Assembly: GCA_028583405.1 (NCBI GenBank)
Contig: CM053243.1
Coordinates: 26,627,524-26,691,523 of the forward strand
Length of the DNA: 64,000 nucleotides
Reading direction: 5' to 3'
DNA from: Pogonophryne albipinna
Lineage: Eukaryota > Chordata > Actinopteri > Perciformes > Artedidraconidae
Numbering within the stretch: the first letter of the stretch is position 1; every line of letters begins with the position of its first letter. A program made the translations under genes and the position numbers. Below, piece by piece: positions 1 to 10,562 of this stretch. A model generated the notes under the pieces. It saw only the letters and a program-made list of their open reading frames with translations. It ran no database searches and was not told the origin of the DNA.

Positions 1-223
1 GGCCTTTTCAAAAATGTTGCACCTTCATAATCAAATCGATTATTCAGGAATATTTTGTAATTGATGAACACCGGCCTCCCAAGGGCTGTTTGCTAATTCC
101 CTTCCTGTTTACACTAAACAGCCACGACTGCAGCCCCCAACTCATCAAGAATTCTGTTGTTGGATGACAATACCATCTTTGTTCAGGTTATAACGATCAG
201 GGTAGAGAGGAAAATACACATTT
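1..223. other. Flanking non-coding sequence
   Basis: No ORF, repeat or recognisable motif was seen. It is the left flank of the first TTAA-type MITE. Confidence 0.5.
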
Positions 224-710
224 TTAACCTGTTAAGCCCCAAGCCTGTTTTTCAGGCTGATAAACCTGAGAGTTGGATGTAGAAAAATCAGAATCAATAT
301 AGATTTTTTTTTATTTTAAAGTAAATTCAGATTGAACATAGTAAATAAATGTAAATTATAGTGTCCGTCCAAAATTAAACCATTACCTATAGTGAAAACC
401 ACCCTTGAATGATGGCATAGTAGACCTAAACTTTAGGAATCCAAACTATAACATATAATAAGTACCCTGTATCAAGATTGATGCAAAACAAGTGACATTT
501 GACCTTTTTAGAGAGGTTTAGTAAAAAAAAAAACACCTCTGGGGTCATTTGGGTGGACATGGGTGTATTTGCGGTTTCTCTGGAACCCATTGGTCGATTT
601 TGAGGATTGACATCTCTTTTGAACCGTTAGAACCAATATAATTGAAGGGGAATTTGCACATAAGCACACACAAGTTACCATTGAGAAGTCAGAGCTATGC
701 GCACACAGTT
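224..710 (+). mobile_element. TTAA-type (piggyBac-like) MITE, copy 1, left part
   Basis: It begins TTAACCTGTTAAGCCCC at 224, nearly the same terminus as the complete copy at 62607-63754. The body also matches: the stretch with the AATCAATATAGAT and GTGTCCGTCCAAAA words and the following text to about 700 correspond to 62740-63130. It carries no transposase. TTAA ends are typical of the piggyBac superfamily, so the assignment is inferred from termini only. A Gypsy LTR retrotransposon interrupts it at 711. Confidence 0.75.
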
Positions 711-1269
711 TGTGGTGTCTCGTCAATTGTGTTAGTCGTGTTTGTTTTATGTCTGTCATTTCATGTTTAGTCAGGTATGTAATTCCAAGTCTAGTCAGGT
801 TTCTATGTAGAGTCAGGTTTTCTTGTTACTTCACGTCTTGTCTGTCTATTTTATGTCGGTCATCTCTAGTCAAGTCCCCATGTTTCATGTCATGTCTCGT
901 TTTCCCATTTCCTGTTTTATTTTGTACTCACCTCTTGTCTTTCCTTTCAGGTCCTGTTACTTCCTCACTTTGGGTGTTTTTCCGCCATCGTCAGCGTCTG
1001 CCCCGCCCCTGATTGTTTCCACCTGGTCCCTATTCCCTCATGTTTAAATAGTCCTTGTCTCCCTTTGTCTTGTGCCAGTTCGTCTTGTTTCAGTGTGCTT
1101 CTATGTCCAGAGACCCAGCGTTAAAACCAGAAAGGAGAGTTTTGTTTGTTTAAAATCAAGAAGTTTTGTTTTGTCCTCGCAAGATTGATTTTTTGTTAAA
1201 ACTTTGTTTTATTTTTTCTCATTAAAATATGAGTCGTCGCATTTGAGTCCAGTATTTTTGTACCCCGAC
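711..1269 (+). repeat. 5' LTR of the Gypsy element
   Basis: Starts TGTGGTGTCTC and ends CCCCGAC; the same ends occur in the 3' LTR at 6833-7390. A TATA-like TTTAAATAG lies near 1045 and an ATTAAA polyadenylation-type signal near 1223. The internal region with the gag start follows immediately. Confidence 0.92.
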
Positions 1270-1292
1270 TTAACAGAACGAACTAGCCAAAC

Positions 1293-2339
1293 ATGGACTC
1301 AGCTGACTCAGAAAGATTTAAAGCGGATGTTGAAGGACAGAGAGCAGAGCTTGCTCACCATGCTGCACAGCTGGTCTCCATTCACAGAGGAGTTGGTAAC
1401 CTCACTGATCGCCAAGCAGAATTCCAGGAGGCTGTAACTAATCAAGTTAATCACCTGGCGGTTCAAGTGCACAGAGCTCTTGCCCAACTCGAAGCTGGAT
1501 CATCTACACGGTCTCCAACTATGCCAAGCCCATCCGTTGCATCCGCTGGTTCTGCTGCTACTGCTGTAGACCACATTCCCTCTTCTGGAACATCGCTTCG
1601 CCTTGCATCTCCAGAGAAGTTTTCCGGGGACTCTGGGGACTGCCGCCCCTTTCTGGTACAGTGTGAACTGCATTTCGCCCATAACCCCTCAGCCTTTATT
1701 TCAGACCAAGCTAGAGTAGCCTTTATGCTGTCCCATTTAACCGGGCGAGCTGCCGCCTGGGCTACAGCCGAATGGTCCTCTAACTCTCCAGTGTGCCAGT
1801 CAGTGAACATGTTCTCAGACACTCTAAGGCATGTTTTTGATCACTCTTCACCAGCCAGAGAGGCCAGCCGAGTGTTAATGCAGATTAAACAGGGACCCAG
1901 AAGAGTGGCAGATTATGCGATACAATTTCGCCCTTTAGCAGCAGATAGCGGGTGGAACACCCCAGCCCTTATTGATGCCTTTATGAATGGATTAAAGGAT
2001 TCTATTAAGGATCAATTAGCACCCATGGAGCTACCGACAGATCTTAACTCTATCATTGCAATGTCAACCCGCATTGATATTAGACTTAATAAAAGGAACA
2101 GTGAAAGGTTAAGAACCACTGTGCGCCCATCTGCCCCACAACGCCCATGGGTAAACAATACACCTCTGACAACATCATCCGAGGAACCAATGCAGCTGGG
2201 CGGAGCCAGGATCACAGCAGAGGAACGACGGCGCCGTTTCCGTGAAGGATGCTGCTTCTACTGTGGACAACATGGCCATGCTGCATCTTCCTGCCCATTA
2301 AAAGGACCGGCTCATCGGCGCGAAGGAGGGCGCTGGTGA
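1293..2339 (+). CDS. gag: Gypsy gag polyprotein (capsid and nucleocapsid)
   Basis: A complete 348-residue ORF starting 24 bases after the 5' LTR. Gag proteins package element RNA in cytoplasmic virus-like particles. The N-terminal 80 residues are Gln/Glu-rich and probably helical. The middle part (about 110-270) looks like a retrotransposon gag capsid domain, including the LMQIKQGPRRVADYA segment. A CCHC zinc knuckle, CFYCGQHGHAASSC, sits at about residues 321-334 near the C-terminus, as in nucleocapsids. Gag is in frame 3 and the protease motif downstream is in frame 2, so expression of pol would need frameshifting or separate initiation. No internal stop is present, in contrast with pol. 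Confidence 0.9.
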   Translation: MDSADSERFKADVEGQRAELAHHAAQLVSIHRGVGNLTDRQAEFQEAVTNQVNHLAVQVHRALAQLEAGSSTRSPTMPSPSVASAGSAATAVDHIPSSGTSLRLASPEKFSGDSGDCRPFLVQCELHFAHNPSAFISDQARVAFMLSHLTGRAAAWATAEWSSNSPVCQSVNMFSDTLRHVFDHSSPAREASRVLMQIKQGPRRVADYAIQFRPLAADSGWNTPALIDAFMNGLKDSIKDQLAPMELPTDLNSIIAMSTRIDIRLNKRNSERLRTTVRPSAPQRPWVNNTPLTTSSEEPMQLGGARITAEERRRRFREGCCFYCGQHGHAASSCPLKGPAHRREGGRW

Positions 2340-2455
2340 GACGATTTTCTGCAGCTGACTTTCCTCCACGTTCATTGACCAAGGTAAAATGACAGTTACG
2401 TGACCACACCATGACTCAGGGGGTACTAGTGGATTCAGGGGCGGACGAAAGTCTG

Positions 2456-3603
2456 ATCAAATCAAATCAAATCAAATCAAAGTTTATTTATATAGCACAT
2501 TTCCAGTCAACTTTAGGTTGCGCCAAAGTGCTGTACACGGATACAAAAAAAAAGCACACTGCAACAATCGCAGGACAGGTCTAAACAACAAATATGAGGC
2601 AGACACACACAGTTAAAATACAGAAACAAAAACCGTCATGCTCTGCTCAAGTTTTAAAGGCCAGAGAGAAAAAGTGCGTCTTCAGGGAGGATTTAAAAGC
2701 ACCTAGTGTTTGGGCCGACCTCACAGGCAAGGGCAGAGCGTTCCAGAGCCTGGGACCAGCTGCAGCGAAGGCTCGGTGCCCTCTGGTTTTTAACCTGGTT
2801 TTCGGCACTACCAGCAGCATTTGGTCTGCGGACCTTAGAGCTCTGGCTGGGGTGTATCGCTGGATGAGCTCAGCTATGTAGGCCGGTGCCAGCCCGTTTA
2901 GGGCCTTAAAAACAAATAAAAGGAGTTTAAAATCGATTCTGAACCGCACTGGAAGCCAGTGCAGTGAGGCCAGAATGGGGGTAATATGGTCACGCTTTTT
3001 GTGGCCGGTCAGGAGACGTGCAGCTGCGTTCTGCACTAGCTGTAGGCGTTTTATGGATGCCTGATCCATGCCCACATATAAAGCGTTGCAGTAGTCAAGT
3101 CGTGATGTCACGAAAGCGTTAATTACCCTTTCCAGGTCTTTAAAAGATAAAAACGACTTGGTCTTAGCCAATAGTCGTATTTTAAAAAAGCAGGTTTTGA
3201 CTACGCTGCTGACCTGTTTATCGAATTTAAAAGTGCTATTGACGATCACTCCAAGATTCGTTACAGAGGGGAGGATGTTTTTACTCAGGGAGCCAAGAAT
3301 GTCAACCTGGGAGGCCGGAGGTTGGGGTCCAAAAAAGATGACCTCGGTCTTGCTCTCGTTGAGGGTGAGGAAGTTTAGGCTCAGCCAAGATTTTAATTCA
3401 GCCAAGCACTCCATCAATTGCTGTATGGAGTTTGCATTAGCGAGAGGGAGATATATCTGAACATCATCAGCGTAGCAGTGGAAGGGGATGTTGTGCTTGG
3501 AGAGAATTGCACCTAGGGGCAGTATATATAATAAAAAGAGGATGGGGCCCAGAATGGAACCTTGGGGAACCCCACAGGTAAGAGGGGTTTTAGCGGAAGA
3601 GAA
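2456..3603 (-). mobile_element. 5'-truncated L2-type LINE inserted in Gypsy pol
   Basis: The 3' tail lies at the left as repeated ATCAA pentamers followed by AAGTTTATTTATATAGCAC, a tail common in fish L2-like LINEs. The minus strand encodes the C-terminal half of a reverse transcriptase. Because it interrupts the protease of a young Gypsy element, it is younger still. The 5' boundary is fixed by where Gypsy coding resumes (about 3604). Target duplications are not clear. Confidence 0.85.
2647..3603 (-). pseudogene. L2 LINE reverse transcriptase, C-terminal part
   Basis: The intact stretch 3417-2647 gives 256 residues. Upstream on the same strand the GVPQGS-type motif (about 3580) and the catalytic HCYADD motif (about 3475) are readable, so the fragment covers the RT palm and thumb. 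Typical L2 landmarks follow: LGVIVNSTFKF, SRLDYCNALY, QNAAARLLT, LHWLPV, YTPARALRS and LWNALP near the end. These enzymes copy LINE RNA at a nicked target. The N-terminal endonuclease half is missing, the usual result of incomplete reverse transcription. Confidence 0.88.
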
Positions 3604-3736
3604 CTGGACTGGGGTCTTGTTAAAAGACTGGGCATTACTACTGTTCCTTTGACTTCCCCTGTAGATGCCAGTGCCTTAGATGGCAAGCTGTTATTCAGAG
3701 TAACCCATATAACAGAACCCGTTCAAGTAACCATAG

Positions 3737-5272
3737 ATGACATTCACACAAACATTAAGATTCCACTTATTTGACTCTGCACTTCACCATATAGTTTTGG
3801 GACTTCCATGGCTCCTTAGACACAATCCGAATATTGACTGGCGGTCGGGAAACATTAAGAACTGGGGCCCTGATTGTAAAGTAACCTGCTTAGCCTCCCC
3901 TGGGAACTCCAGACAGTCTGTTAATCAGACAGACAACCCCAATAGAGTTACCACTGACATCAAGTCAGAGTATGCTGACCTGTCCAGAGTGCCTGCATGT
4001 TATCTGGACTTAAAAGAGGTTTTTGACAAGACTAAGGCTACTTCGCTACCACCTCATCGACCTTATGACTGCCCTATTGACCTTTTGCCTGGAGCTCCGA
4101 TCCCTAGAGGTCGGCTTTACTCCATCTCTGCACCAGAAAGAGGGGCCATGAAGACGTATATTGACTCTTCCCTTAAGTCAGGACTCATTAGACCGTCGTC
4201 ATCACCTGCGGCTGCAGGCTTTTTCTTTGTGGGCAACAAAAATGGTTCCCTCCGTCCATGCATAGACTATAGTCCACTCAATGAAATAACTGTCAAGAAT
4301 AAATACCCTCTTCCACTAATGTCTACAGCGTTTGAACTGTTGCAGGATGCCCAAGTATTCACCAAACTGGACCTCAGAAACGCCTATCATCTCGTCAGAA
4401 TTCGGAAGGGGGATGAGTGGAAAACAGGGTTCAACACTCCGAGTGGCCACTACGAATATCTTGTAATGCCTTTTGGTTTATGCAATGCTCCAGGTGTTTT
4501 TCAGGGTATGATCAATGATGTGTTGAGGGACTTTCTCAACAAGTTTGTCTTCGTCTACCTTGACGACATCTTAATTTTCTCACCGGATGAGGATACTCAC
4601 ATTCAACATGTCCGCCAAGTATTCCAGAAACTGTTGGAAAATCAACTGTACTGCAAAGCTGAGAAATGTGAGTTTCATGTCAAGACGGTCTCCTTCCTGG
4701 GTTATATCATCACCGCTAACCATGTTCAGATGGATCCAGTAAAGGTTAGTGCTGTGGAAAATTGGCCAACTCCCACAAACAGGAAACAGATCCAACAATT
4801 TGTAGGCTTTGCCAATTTCTACAGAAGGTTCATAAGAAACTTTAGCGCCATTGCGGCGCCATTACATGCACTAACCTCTTCTCATGTTGTTTTTAATTGG
4901 AACGCTGAGGCAGAGAAAGCCTTTCAAAGACTTAAGACGCTGTTCACAACCGCTCCAATCCTCACAGTGCCTGACCCGCAGAGACAATTCATTGTGGAGG
5001 TGGATGCCTCGAACGAAGGCGTCGGAGCGGTGCTCTCCCAAAGGTCTGCTCAGGACAACAAGCTCCATCCTTGTGCTTTCTTGTCACGTAAGTTGACAGA
5101 CGCAGAGAGGAACTACGATGTGGGGAACAAGGAACTTTTGGCAGTAAAGATAGCCTTAGAAGACTGGCGTCATTGGTTAGAGGGGGCGGAACAACCATTT
5201 CTAGTATGGACTGATCACAAGAACCTGGAATTCATTAGAAAATCCAAAAGACTAAACCCACAGCCAGGCTAG
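3737..5272 (+). pseudogene. pol: Gypsy reverse transcriptase and RNase H
   Basis: This 511-residue open segment holds the RT of the Gypsy element. Motifs in order: [63 protein letters not shown], and the catalytic YLDD at about residues 274-277. The RT connection motif FLGYII and the RNase H domain follow, with [26 protein letters not shown] and [11 protein letters not shown] copies element RNA into DNA and RNase H removes the template. The frame is lost at about 5263, where RNase H coding moves from frame 2 to frame 3; the N-terminal edge also carries a shift near 3766. Confidence 0.92.
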
Positions 5273-6857
5273 ATGGTCATTATTTTTTAGTCGCTTTAAC
5301 TTCACCTTGTCATACAGACCAGGCTCTCAAAATGTGAAACCAGATGCTTTGTCACGCATGTACGATCCTGAACCTGCTGCCAAAAAACCTGAAAGCATCC
5401 TTCCACTTCATTGTGTGGTTGGGGCAGTTTCATGGCAAATAGAATCTGTAGTGAAGCAAGCACATGGTGAGAGCCCGGCCCCTAGTGGTTGCCCGCAAAA
5501 TAGGTTGTTTGTACCTGTTTCAGTTCACTCACAGGTAATTCACTGGGCTCACACGTCTTTGCTCACCTGTCATCCGGGGGTTAAACTCACAATCTTTATG
5601 ATAAAGCAACGTTTCTGGTGGACGGCTATGGAGAAACAGGCGGCAGAGTATGTGGCAGCCTGCACCGTTTGTGCCAGAAACAAGACCTCCAAACAAGCTC
5701 AGATGGGTCTGCTGCAGCCTCTTCCTGTTCCACACCGTCCATGGTCACACCTCTCCATGGACTTCGTCACTGGATTACCCGTGTCCGAGGGAAACACCAC
5801 CGTCCTGACGGTGGTGGACAGATTCAGTATGATGGGCCATTTCATTGCATTACCCAAGCTCCCCTCTGCCAAAGAAATGGCCGAGGTCATGTTACGTGAA
5901 GTTTTCCGCATTCATGGTTTTCCCAGGGACATCGTATCGGACAGAGGCCCCCAGTTCATTTCAGGTTTTTGGAAAGAGTTCTGCCATCTCCTGGGTGCCA
6001 CCGTCAGCCTGTCTTCGGGTTACCACCCGCAGTCCAATGGCCAATCAGAGCGCATCAACCAGGAGCTGGAGACCTGTTTGCGGTGTCTCGTTTCCCAGAA
6101 CCAGGCATCGTGGAGCAAGCTCCTGGTGTGGGTCGAGTATCCTCACAACACACTGCCCACCGCAGCAACTAGACTTACTCCTTTCCAGTGTGTTTATGGT
6201 TACCAGCCACCCTTGTTCCCTGCCAATGAAGGTGAGGTCACGGTCCCGTCGGCACACGCCATGGTCCGTCGGTGCCGCCGGATCTGGGCAGGTGCTCGTC
6301 GTGTTCTCCTGCGCAGTGCCAGCCAGATGAAGAAGGTGGTGGATCGGCATCGCAGACCTGCTCCATCCTATAGGCCTGGACAAAGCGTTTGGCTGACTAC
6401 CAAAGACTTACCCCTTCATGTCATGTCCAGAAAGCTAGCCCCAAGGTTCGTGGGTCCTTTCCAGGTGTCTAAGGTGATTAACCCAGTGTCTGTGCGCTTA
6501 CGTCTACCCAGGTCGCTCAAGGTCCATCCGACGTTTCATGTGGGGAGGGTCAAGCCTGTAAGGGAGAGTCCTCTGGTGCCCGCCTCTAAGCCCCCACCGC
6601 CTCCCCGGATGGTTGATGGTGGTGGTCCTGTCTACACTGTTAAGAAACTGCTTGGAGTCCGTAACCGTGGTCGAGGGAAACAATTCCTCGTGGACTGGGT
6701 TGGTTACGGTTCCGAAGAAAGACAATGGGTTCCTGCAAGCTTCATTGTAGATCGGAGTTTGATCACTGATTTTTATCAGGATCATCCAGGAGTGTCTGGG
6801 ACTTCCGGAGCAGTCCCTAGAGGGGGGAGTACTGTGGTGTCTCGTCAATTGTGTTAG
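5264..6857 (+). pseudogene. pol: Gypsy integrase with C-terminal chromodomain
   Basis: The open segment (from 5307, 516 residues) begins with the RNase H tail ([15 protein letters not shown]), followed by an HHCC zinc-binding domain ([16 protein letters not shown]). The DDE catalytic core follows, with D about 152 (MDFVTGLP), D about 212 (SDRGPQF) and E about 248 (NGQSERINQ). The D-59-D-35-E spacing is right for retroviral-type integrases. A GPF/Y-type module follows ([12 protein letters not shown]). Residues about 440-495 resemble a chromodomain ([17 protein letters not shown]), which in chromoviruses can guide integration to modified chromatin. The domain itself is intact, but it is cut off from RT by the frameshift. 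Confidence 0.92.
6820..6832 (+). other. Polypurine tract of the Gypsy element
   Basis: AGAGGGGGGAGTAC lies directly before the 3' LTR start. This is the expected place and composition for the plus-strand primer of reverse transcription. Confidence 0.75.
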
Positions 6858-7390
6858 TCGTGTTTGTTTTATGTCTGTCATTTCATGTTTAGTCAGGTAT
6901 GTAATTCCAAGTCTAGTCAGGTTTCTATGTAGAGTCAGGTTTTCTTGTTACTTCACGTCTTGTCTGTCTATTTTATGTCTGTCATCTCTAGTCAAGTCCC
7001 CATGTTTCATGTCATGTCTCGTTTCCCATTTCCCGTTTTATTTTGTACTCACCTCTTGTATTTCCTTTCAGGTCCTGTTACTTCCTCACTTTGGGTGTTT
7101 TTCCGCCATCGTCAGCGTCTGCCCCGCCCCTGATTGTTTCCACCTGGTCCCTATTCCCTCATGTTTAAATAGTCCTTGTCTCCCTTTGTCATGTGCCAGT
7201 TCGTCTTGTTTCAGTGTGCTTCTATGTCCAGAGACCCAGCGTTAAAACCAGAAAGGAGAGTTTTGTTTGTTTAAAATCAAGAAGTTTTGTTTTGTCCTCG
7301 CAAGAGTGATTTTTTGTTAAAACTTTGTTTTATTTTTTCTCATTAAAATATGAGTCGTCGCATTTGAGTCCAGTATTTTTGTACCCCGAC
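6833..7390 (+). repeat. 3' LTR of the Gypsy element
   Basis: Matches 711-1269 throughout apart from five substitutions and one indel. The 3' end of the pol ORF overlaps its first bases (stop at 6855-6857). Confidence 0.92.
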
Positions 7391-7940
7391 ATATTTTACG
7401 CTCTGAAATCTGAAAACTAGTTTTATTGCTGATGGATTATCAGAAATCATTTCAAAGTGACACAGACACATTGGATTAACCTATGGATTAACCTTCAGCA
7501 GCGTTTTTATCGTTTTAATGCCATTGAAGACAACTTTCGATCAGAAAACAAAGGTAAGGCATATTGGCTACCTAATGCTACGTGGTGGTGTTTGGAGTTG
7601 CCCCAATCCTGATTTGTTTTGAACATCAACATATAATCTATCAAAGGCTTATGCGGGTCTCCGCAAATATCAGTAGTTTTCCACCAACTGATCCAAGTTA
7701 ACTGGGGGGTATGGTGCCACTGTGGTTTTGTTGTCTATGTTTCTGAGATGTTCTACTCGGTTTCGGAACTCATGGTCGCGGTGACATAGGTCTAGGGTCA
7801 TGAAAATAGGCACTATATTCCCTGTAAGTACTGGGCCGCGGGTAGAGGCCCTAAAAATGTGGTTTTTAAGATGCCTCTGTTTTAGCTTCTCATGTCGCGA
7901 GTTCGGATCGGTCAGTAATGATACCAATACCTGTCGAAGA
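7391..7940 (+). mobile_element. TTAA-type MITE copy 1, middle part
   Basis: The text from about 7425 (GGATTATCAGAAATCATTTC) through TTTTAATGCCATTGAAGAC matches 63225-63310 of the complete copy, so it continues the MITE broken at 711. Similarity fades around 7930-7940, where the minus-strand LTR remnant starts. The 5' half of the interval is diverged and contains no ORF of note. Confidence 0.7.
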
Positions 7941-8084
7941 CGGACATCCCGGAGCAAAGCAGAAGCCGAGAAGGGGAACTCGGGCCGACGGTCCGGGGGA
8001 ACAGCAGAAACCGAGAAGGGGGACTCGGGCGGACGGCCCGGGGGAACAGCAGAAGCCGAGTCCCGGCTCTGCTTCTGCCCGGCC

Positions 8085-8286
8085 CGGGGGGCAAGGCAGA
8101 GTTCATGGTGGGGGTCTCAGGCGGACGGCCCGGGAGCAAGGCAGAGTTCATGGTGGGGGTCTCGGGCGGACGGCCCGGGGGCAAGGCAGAGTTCATGGTG
8201 GGGGTCTCAGGCGGATGGCCCGGGGGCAAGGCAGAGTTCATGGTGGGGGTCTCGGGCGGACGGCCTGGGGGCAAGGCAGAGTTCAA
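8085..8286 (-). repeat. 45-bp minisatellite, in frame (15 residues)
   Basis: The motif GTTCATGGTGGGGGTCTC recurs at 8101, 8146, 8191 and 8236, with a partial unit at 8281: exactly 45 bases each time. On the minus strand this encodes repeats of the MNSALPPGRPPETPT type. The unit is GC-rich and a multiple of three, so gains or losses keep the frame. Confidence 0.9.
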
Positions 8287-8604
8287 AAAGGGGCGAAGGC
8301 CACAGCGGTTGAACTCAGGGGGCCGGGCATGAGGGCGAAGGCAGCGGCTGGAAGAGTCAGGGGGCCGGGCTCGAGGGCAGGAAAACGGCGTAGGCCGCGA
8401 TGGGACCCCTCCATTGTCAGCTGGATCGCCAGAGTACTGTGATAGAGAGCAGGAGCTGGTGGAACCCCTGGCAGGTCAGGCGTAGACGGGACCCTGGACG
8501 GAACATGGGCTGGTGTCAGTGGGATCCCAGACGGAGCAAGGGCTGGTGTCGACGGGACCACAAACAGGACAGGACATGGTGTTGGCAGTTGGTGGCGCTG
8601 TACC

Positions 8605-9150
8605 TTAATAATATAAAATATTGTATTTGCGTGCATTTCCTGTTCGGAAAATGGCAATGTACTGAGAGTGGAGGGAGTGGAGGTGTCCTGACATTAGCGC
8701 CTGCAGGCAGGCTCCTTGGACCTGTCAGCTCCGGACTGCGCAAAATGCGTACATGAAGCGCGAAGTCATGAATGCAAGAAATCTACCCTCGTGGGGGCGG
8801 GCTCATGTGATTGGCTTAGAATTGAGGAGACATCTGATTGGCTATAGATAGTACGAATCGGCTGACCGTCAGGGGAGTCTCAAAAAACCCACACACGAAT
8901 GCACAGCGATCCGTGCAAAGAAAGCGGTTTGTGTTTGCAGGTGCAGAGGTTTTGAACGGAAAACAAATATGTGAGGATCAAAAATACATATGTAAAACTT
9001 TTTTTTGTATTTGGATTTTATTTACATGTATATGAAACGGAACACATTTGTGTGTGCATTGAAAAACACAAGTGTGGATCCGGAAATACAAGTTTGAATC
9101 CTTTTGCGGATCATGAAATACAAGTGTGAATCCTTCTGTGTGTATTATGA
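8605..9150. other. Unidentified insertion in the gag-like ORF
   Basis: This AT-richer block interrupts the GC-rich proline-rich reading on both sides. It holds short direct repeats such as AAATACAAGTGTGAATCC (about 9084 and 9115) and CCAAT-like words near 8810-8840. No termini or target duplication were resolved. Confidence 0.45.
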
Positions 9151-10184
9151 GACTGTTCTGAGCCCATAACTTGAGAGGAGACTCGAGAGGGAACTTGAGA
9201 GGGGACTTGTGTCGGCCGGAACGCCAACAGGACATGGGGAGCTGGCGTCGGCCGGAGAGCCAACAGGAGACGAGGTGCTGGAGTCGGCCGGTACGTCGAC
9301 AGGACACGGGGAGCTGGCGTCGGCCGGAGAGCCAACAGGAGACGAGGTGCTGGAGTCGGCCGGTACGTCGACAGGACACGGGGAGCTGGCGTCGGCCGGA
9401 GAGCCAACAGGAGACGAGGTGCTGGAGTCGGCCGGTACGTCGACAGGACACAGGGAGCTGGCGTCGGCCGGAGAGCCAACAGGTGACGAGGAGCTGGAGT
9501 GGGCCGGAACGCCGACAGGACACGAGGGGCTGGAGTGGGCCGAACCACTGACATGACACGGGGGGCTGGCGTCGGCCGGGGAGCCAGTACTGGAGCCGAA
9601 ACTGGAGCCAGAAACATGGCAGCAGGGGCCGAAACTGGGGCCGATACCATGGCTGCTGGGGCCAGGACTGAGGCTGGATCCATGGCTGTGTGAGCCGGTA
9701 CTGGAGCAGGAACCATGGCTGCTAGGGCCTGTACCGGAGCCCAAAGCATGGCTTCAGGGACTCGGGCTGCTAGCCTGGACTTGCGACTCCTTCTCTTAGG
9801 AGCCTTTTGGAGGCTCCGTGGACCTCCAATAGCCAGACAAGTACCCGAAAATTGATCCTGGACAGGAGCAGGAAATGGAGAAGAAGCAGGGGCTGACTCC
9901 AGACAGAACAAACCAAGACGTATGGTGTCAGGTAGGGAATTGGGAGACAGGGGGCTCGCATGCCTGGGGCTAGCAGGCCGGGAATCACATGTCGAGAGGA
10001 AGTCCAAAATCCAGTCAGGTAAGAACTTCACTAAACATGGCTCATCTGTTGCCACCTTGTGCACCTCTGCCAGAGCAGCCTCTTTCTGCTGAACACTGGA
10101 CGCTCCCCTCCACCTACCATAGCAGCAAGCCAATGAAAAGGTCAAATTAAGTAAATCCACCTCAAATGGATCTGCTGGGCCCAT
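9151..10184 (-). pseudogene. Proline-rich gag-like ORF with minisatellite
   Basis: The open frame (357 residues, running to 9111) starts at 10184, shortly inside the LTR. The first 70 residues are non-repetitive (SLACCYGRWRGASSVQQKEA, LPDWILDFLSTC) and look like the N-terminus of a fish retrotransposon gag. A basic patch (KAPKRRSRKSRLAARV) follows, then Ala/Pro-rich repeats (APVSAPAAM) and tandem RPTPAPRVLS units. The last 30 or so residues fall in the inserted block, so the natural C-terminus is lost. No zinc knuckle or protease is visible. The gag assignment rests mainly on the position next to an LTR. Confidence 0.55.
9200..9530 (-). repeat. 72-bp minisatellite, in frame (24 residues)
   Basis: GAGCTGGCGTCGGCCGG recurs at 9239, 9311, 9383 and 9455 (period 72). 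Each unit contains two diverged 36-bp halves, so the array seems to have grown by doubling. It lies within the gag-like ORF and preserves its frame. Confidence 0.9.
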
Positions 10185-10201
10185 CTTTGGTTAGTTCCTT
10201 C

Positions 10202-10562
10202 TGTCAGGGTTGAGTGAAGCAAGCAGGACCCAAATGCAGATTTAAACAGAAAAATACCTTTATTTCAAGGCTAAAGTAATAACAGAACTCTTCCCAGTGA
10301 ACACAGTCAAGACACACAAGGAACAAACAATGACAGACAGAAAAACCAGAACTTAAATACATACAAGACTAATCAAAGAAACAAGAGACAGGTGAGGAGG
10401 GAGGAGAAAACACAGTGGCACAAGGTGAACACAATCGGGTAATCAGACAGGAGGGAACACAGACAGAAAGCAACAGGCAAGACACGGGGTTAACACTTTT
10501 CAAAATAAAATAGGAAACCAAAGACAGAAAAAGACAAAACAAAACACGGACAGATCGTGACA
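10202..10562 (-). repeat. LTR of the minus-strand retrotransposon
   Basis: Read on the minus strand it starts TGTCACGATCTG and ends AACCCTGACA, with TG...CA ends. It holds a TATTTAAG box (about 10350) and AATAAA at 10259-10264 (complement), in promoter-to-polyA order. The gag-like ORF starts 18 bases after it. Confidence 0.75.

Larger units (their letters stand above)
2423..3766 (+). pseudogene. Gypsy protease region, split by an L2 LINE
   Basis: The retropepsin active-site motif VDSGADES is encoded at 2429-2452, right after gag. The reading is then cut by a minus-strand L2 fragment (2456-3603) and resumes at about 3604 with LDWGLVKRLGI and a beta-rich stretch ending near 3766. The downstream part is in frame 1 while the RT is in frame 2, so a one-base shift near 3766 adds a second lesion. 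The protease cannot be made from this copy. Confidence 0.85.
711..7390 (+). mobile_element. Ty3/Gypsy chromodomain LTR retrotransposon
   Basis: Two LTRs of 559 and 558 bp, a gag ORF with a zinc knuckle, then protease, reverse transcriptase, RNase H, integrase and a C-terminal chromodomain, in the Ty3/Gypsy order. The RT-before-integrase order and chromodomain place it among the chromoviruses, the lineage of fish Sushi-like elements. The LTRs differ by only five substitutions and one single-base indel by eye, so insertion was recent. Pol is nevertheless broken by an inserted L2 LINE and by two frameshifts. No convincing 4-6 bp target duplication was found at the ends. Confidence 0.93.
7941..10562 (-). 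mobile_element. Remnant of a minus-strand LTR retrotransposon
   Basis: A 5' LTR (10202-10562) is followed on the minus strand by a short leader and a proline-rich gag-like ORF. The proline-rich reading continues through 8600-7941 after an interruption at about 8605-9150. No RT, integrase or second LTR is present, so the element lost its 3' part or is a non-autonomous form. Pieces of the TTAA MITE on both sides show that it inserted into that MITE. Confidence 0.7.

Noticed and set aside
710..1047. Open frames inside the 5' LTR, repeated at 6871-7245
   Set aside because: They lie in the LTR U3/R region, which is regulatory, and overlap in several frames.
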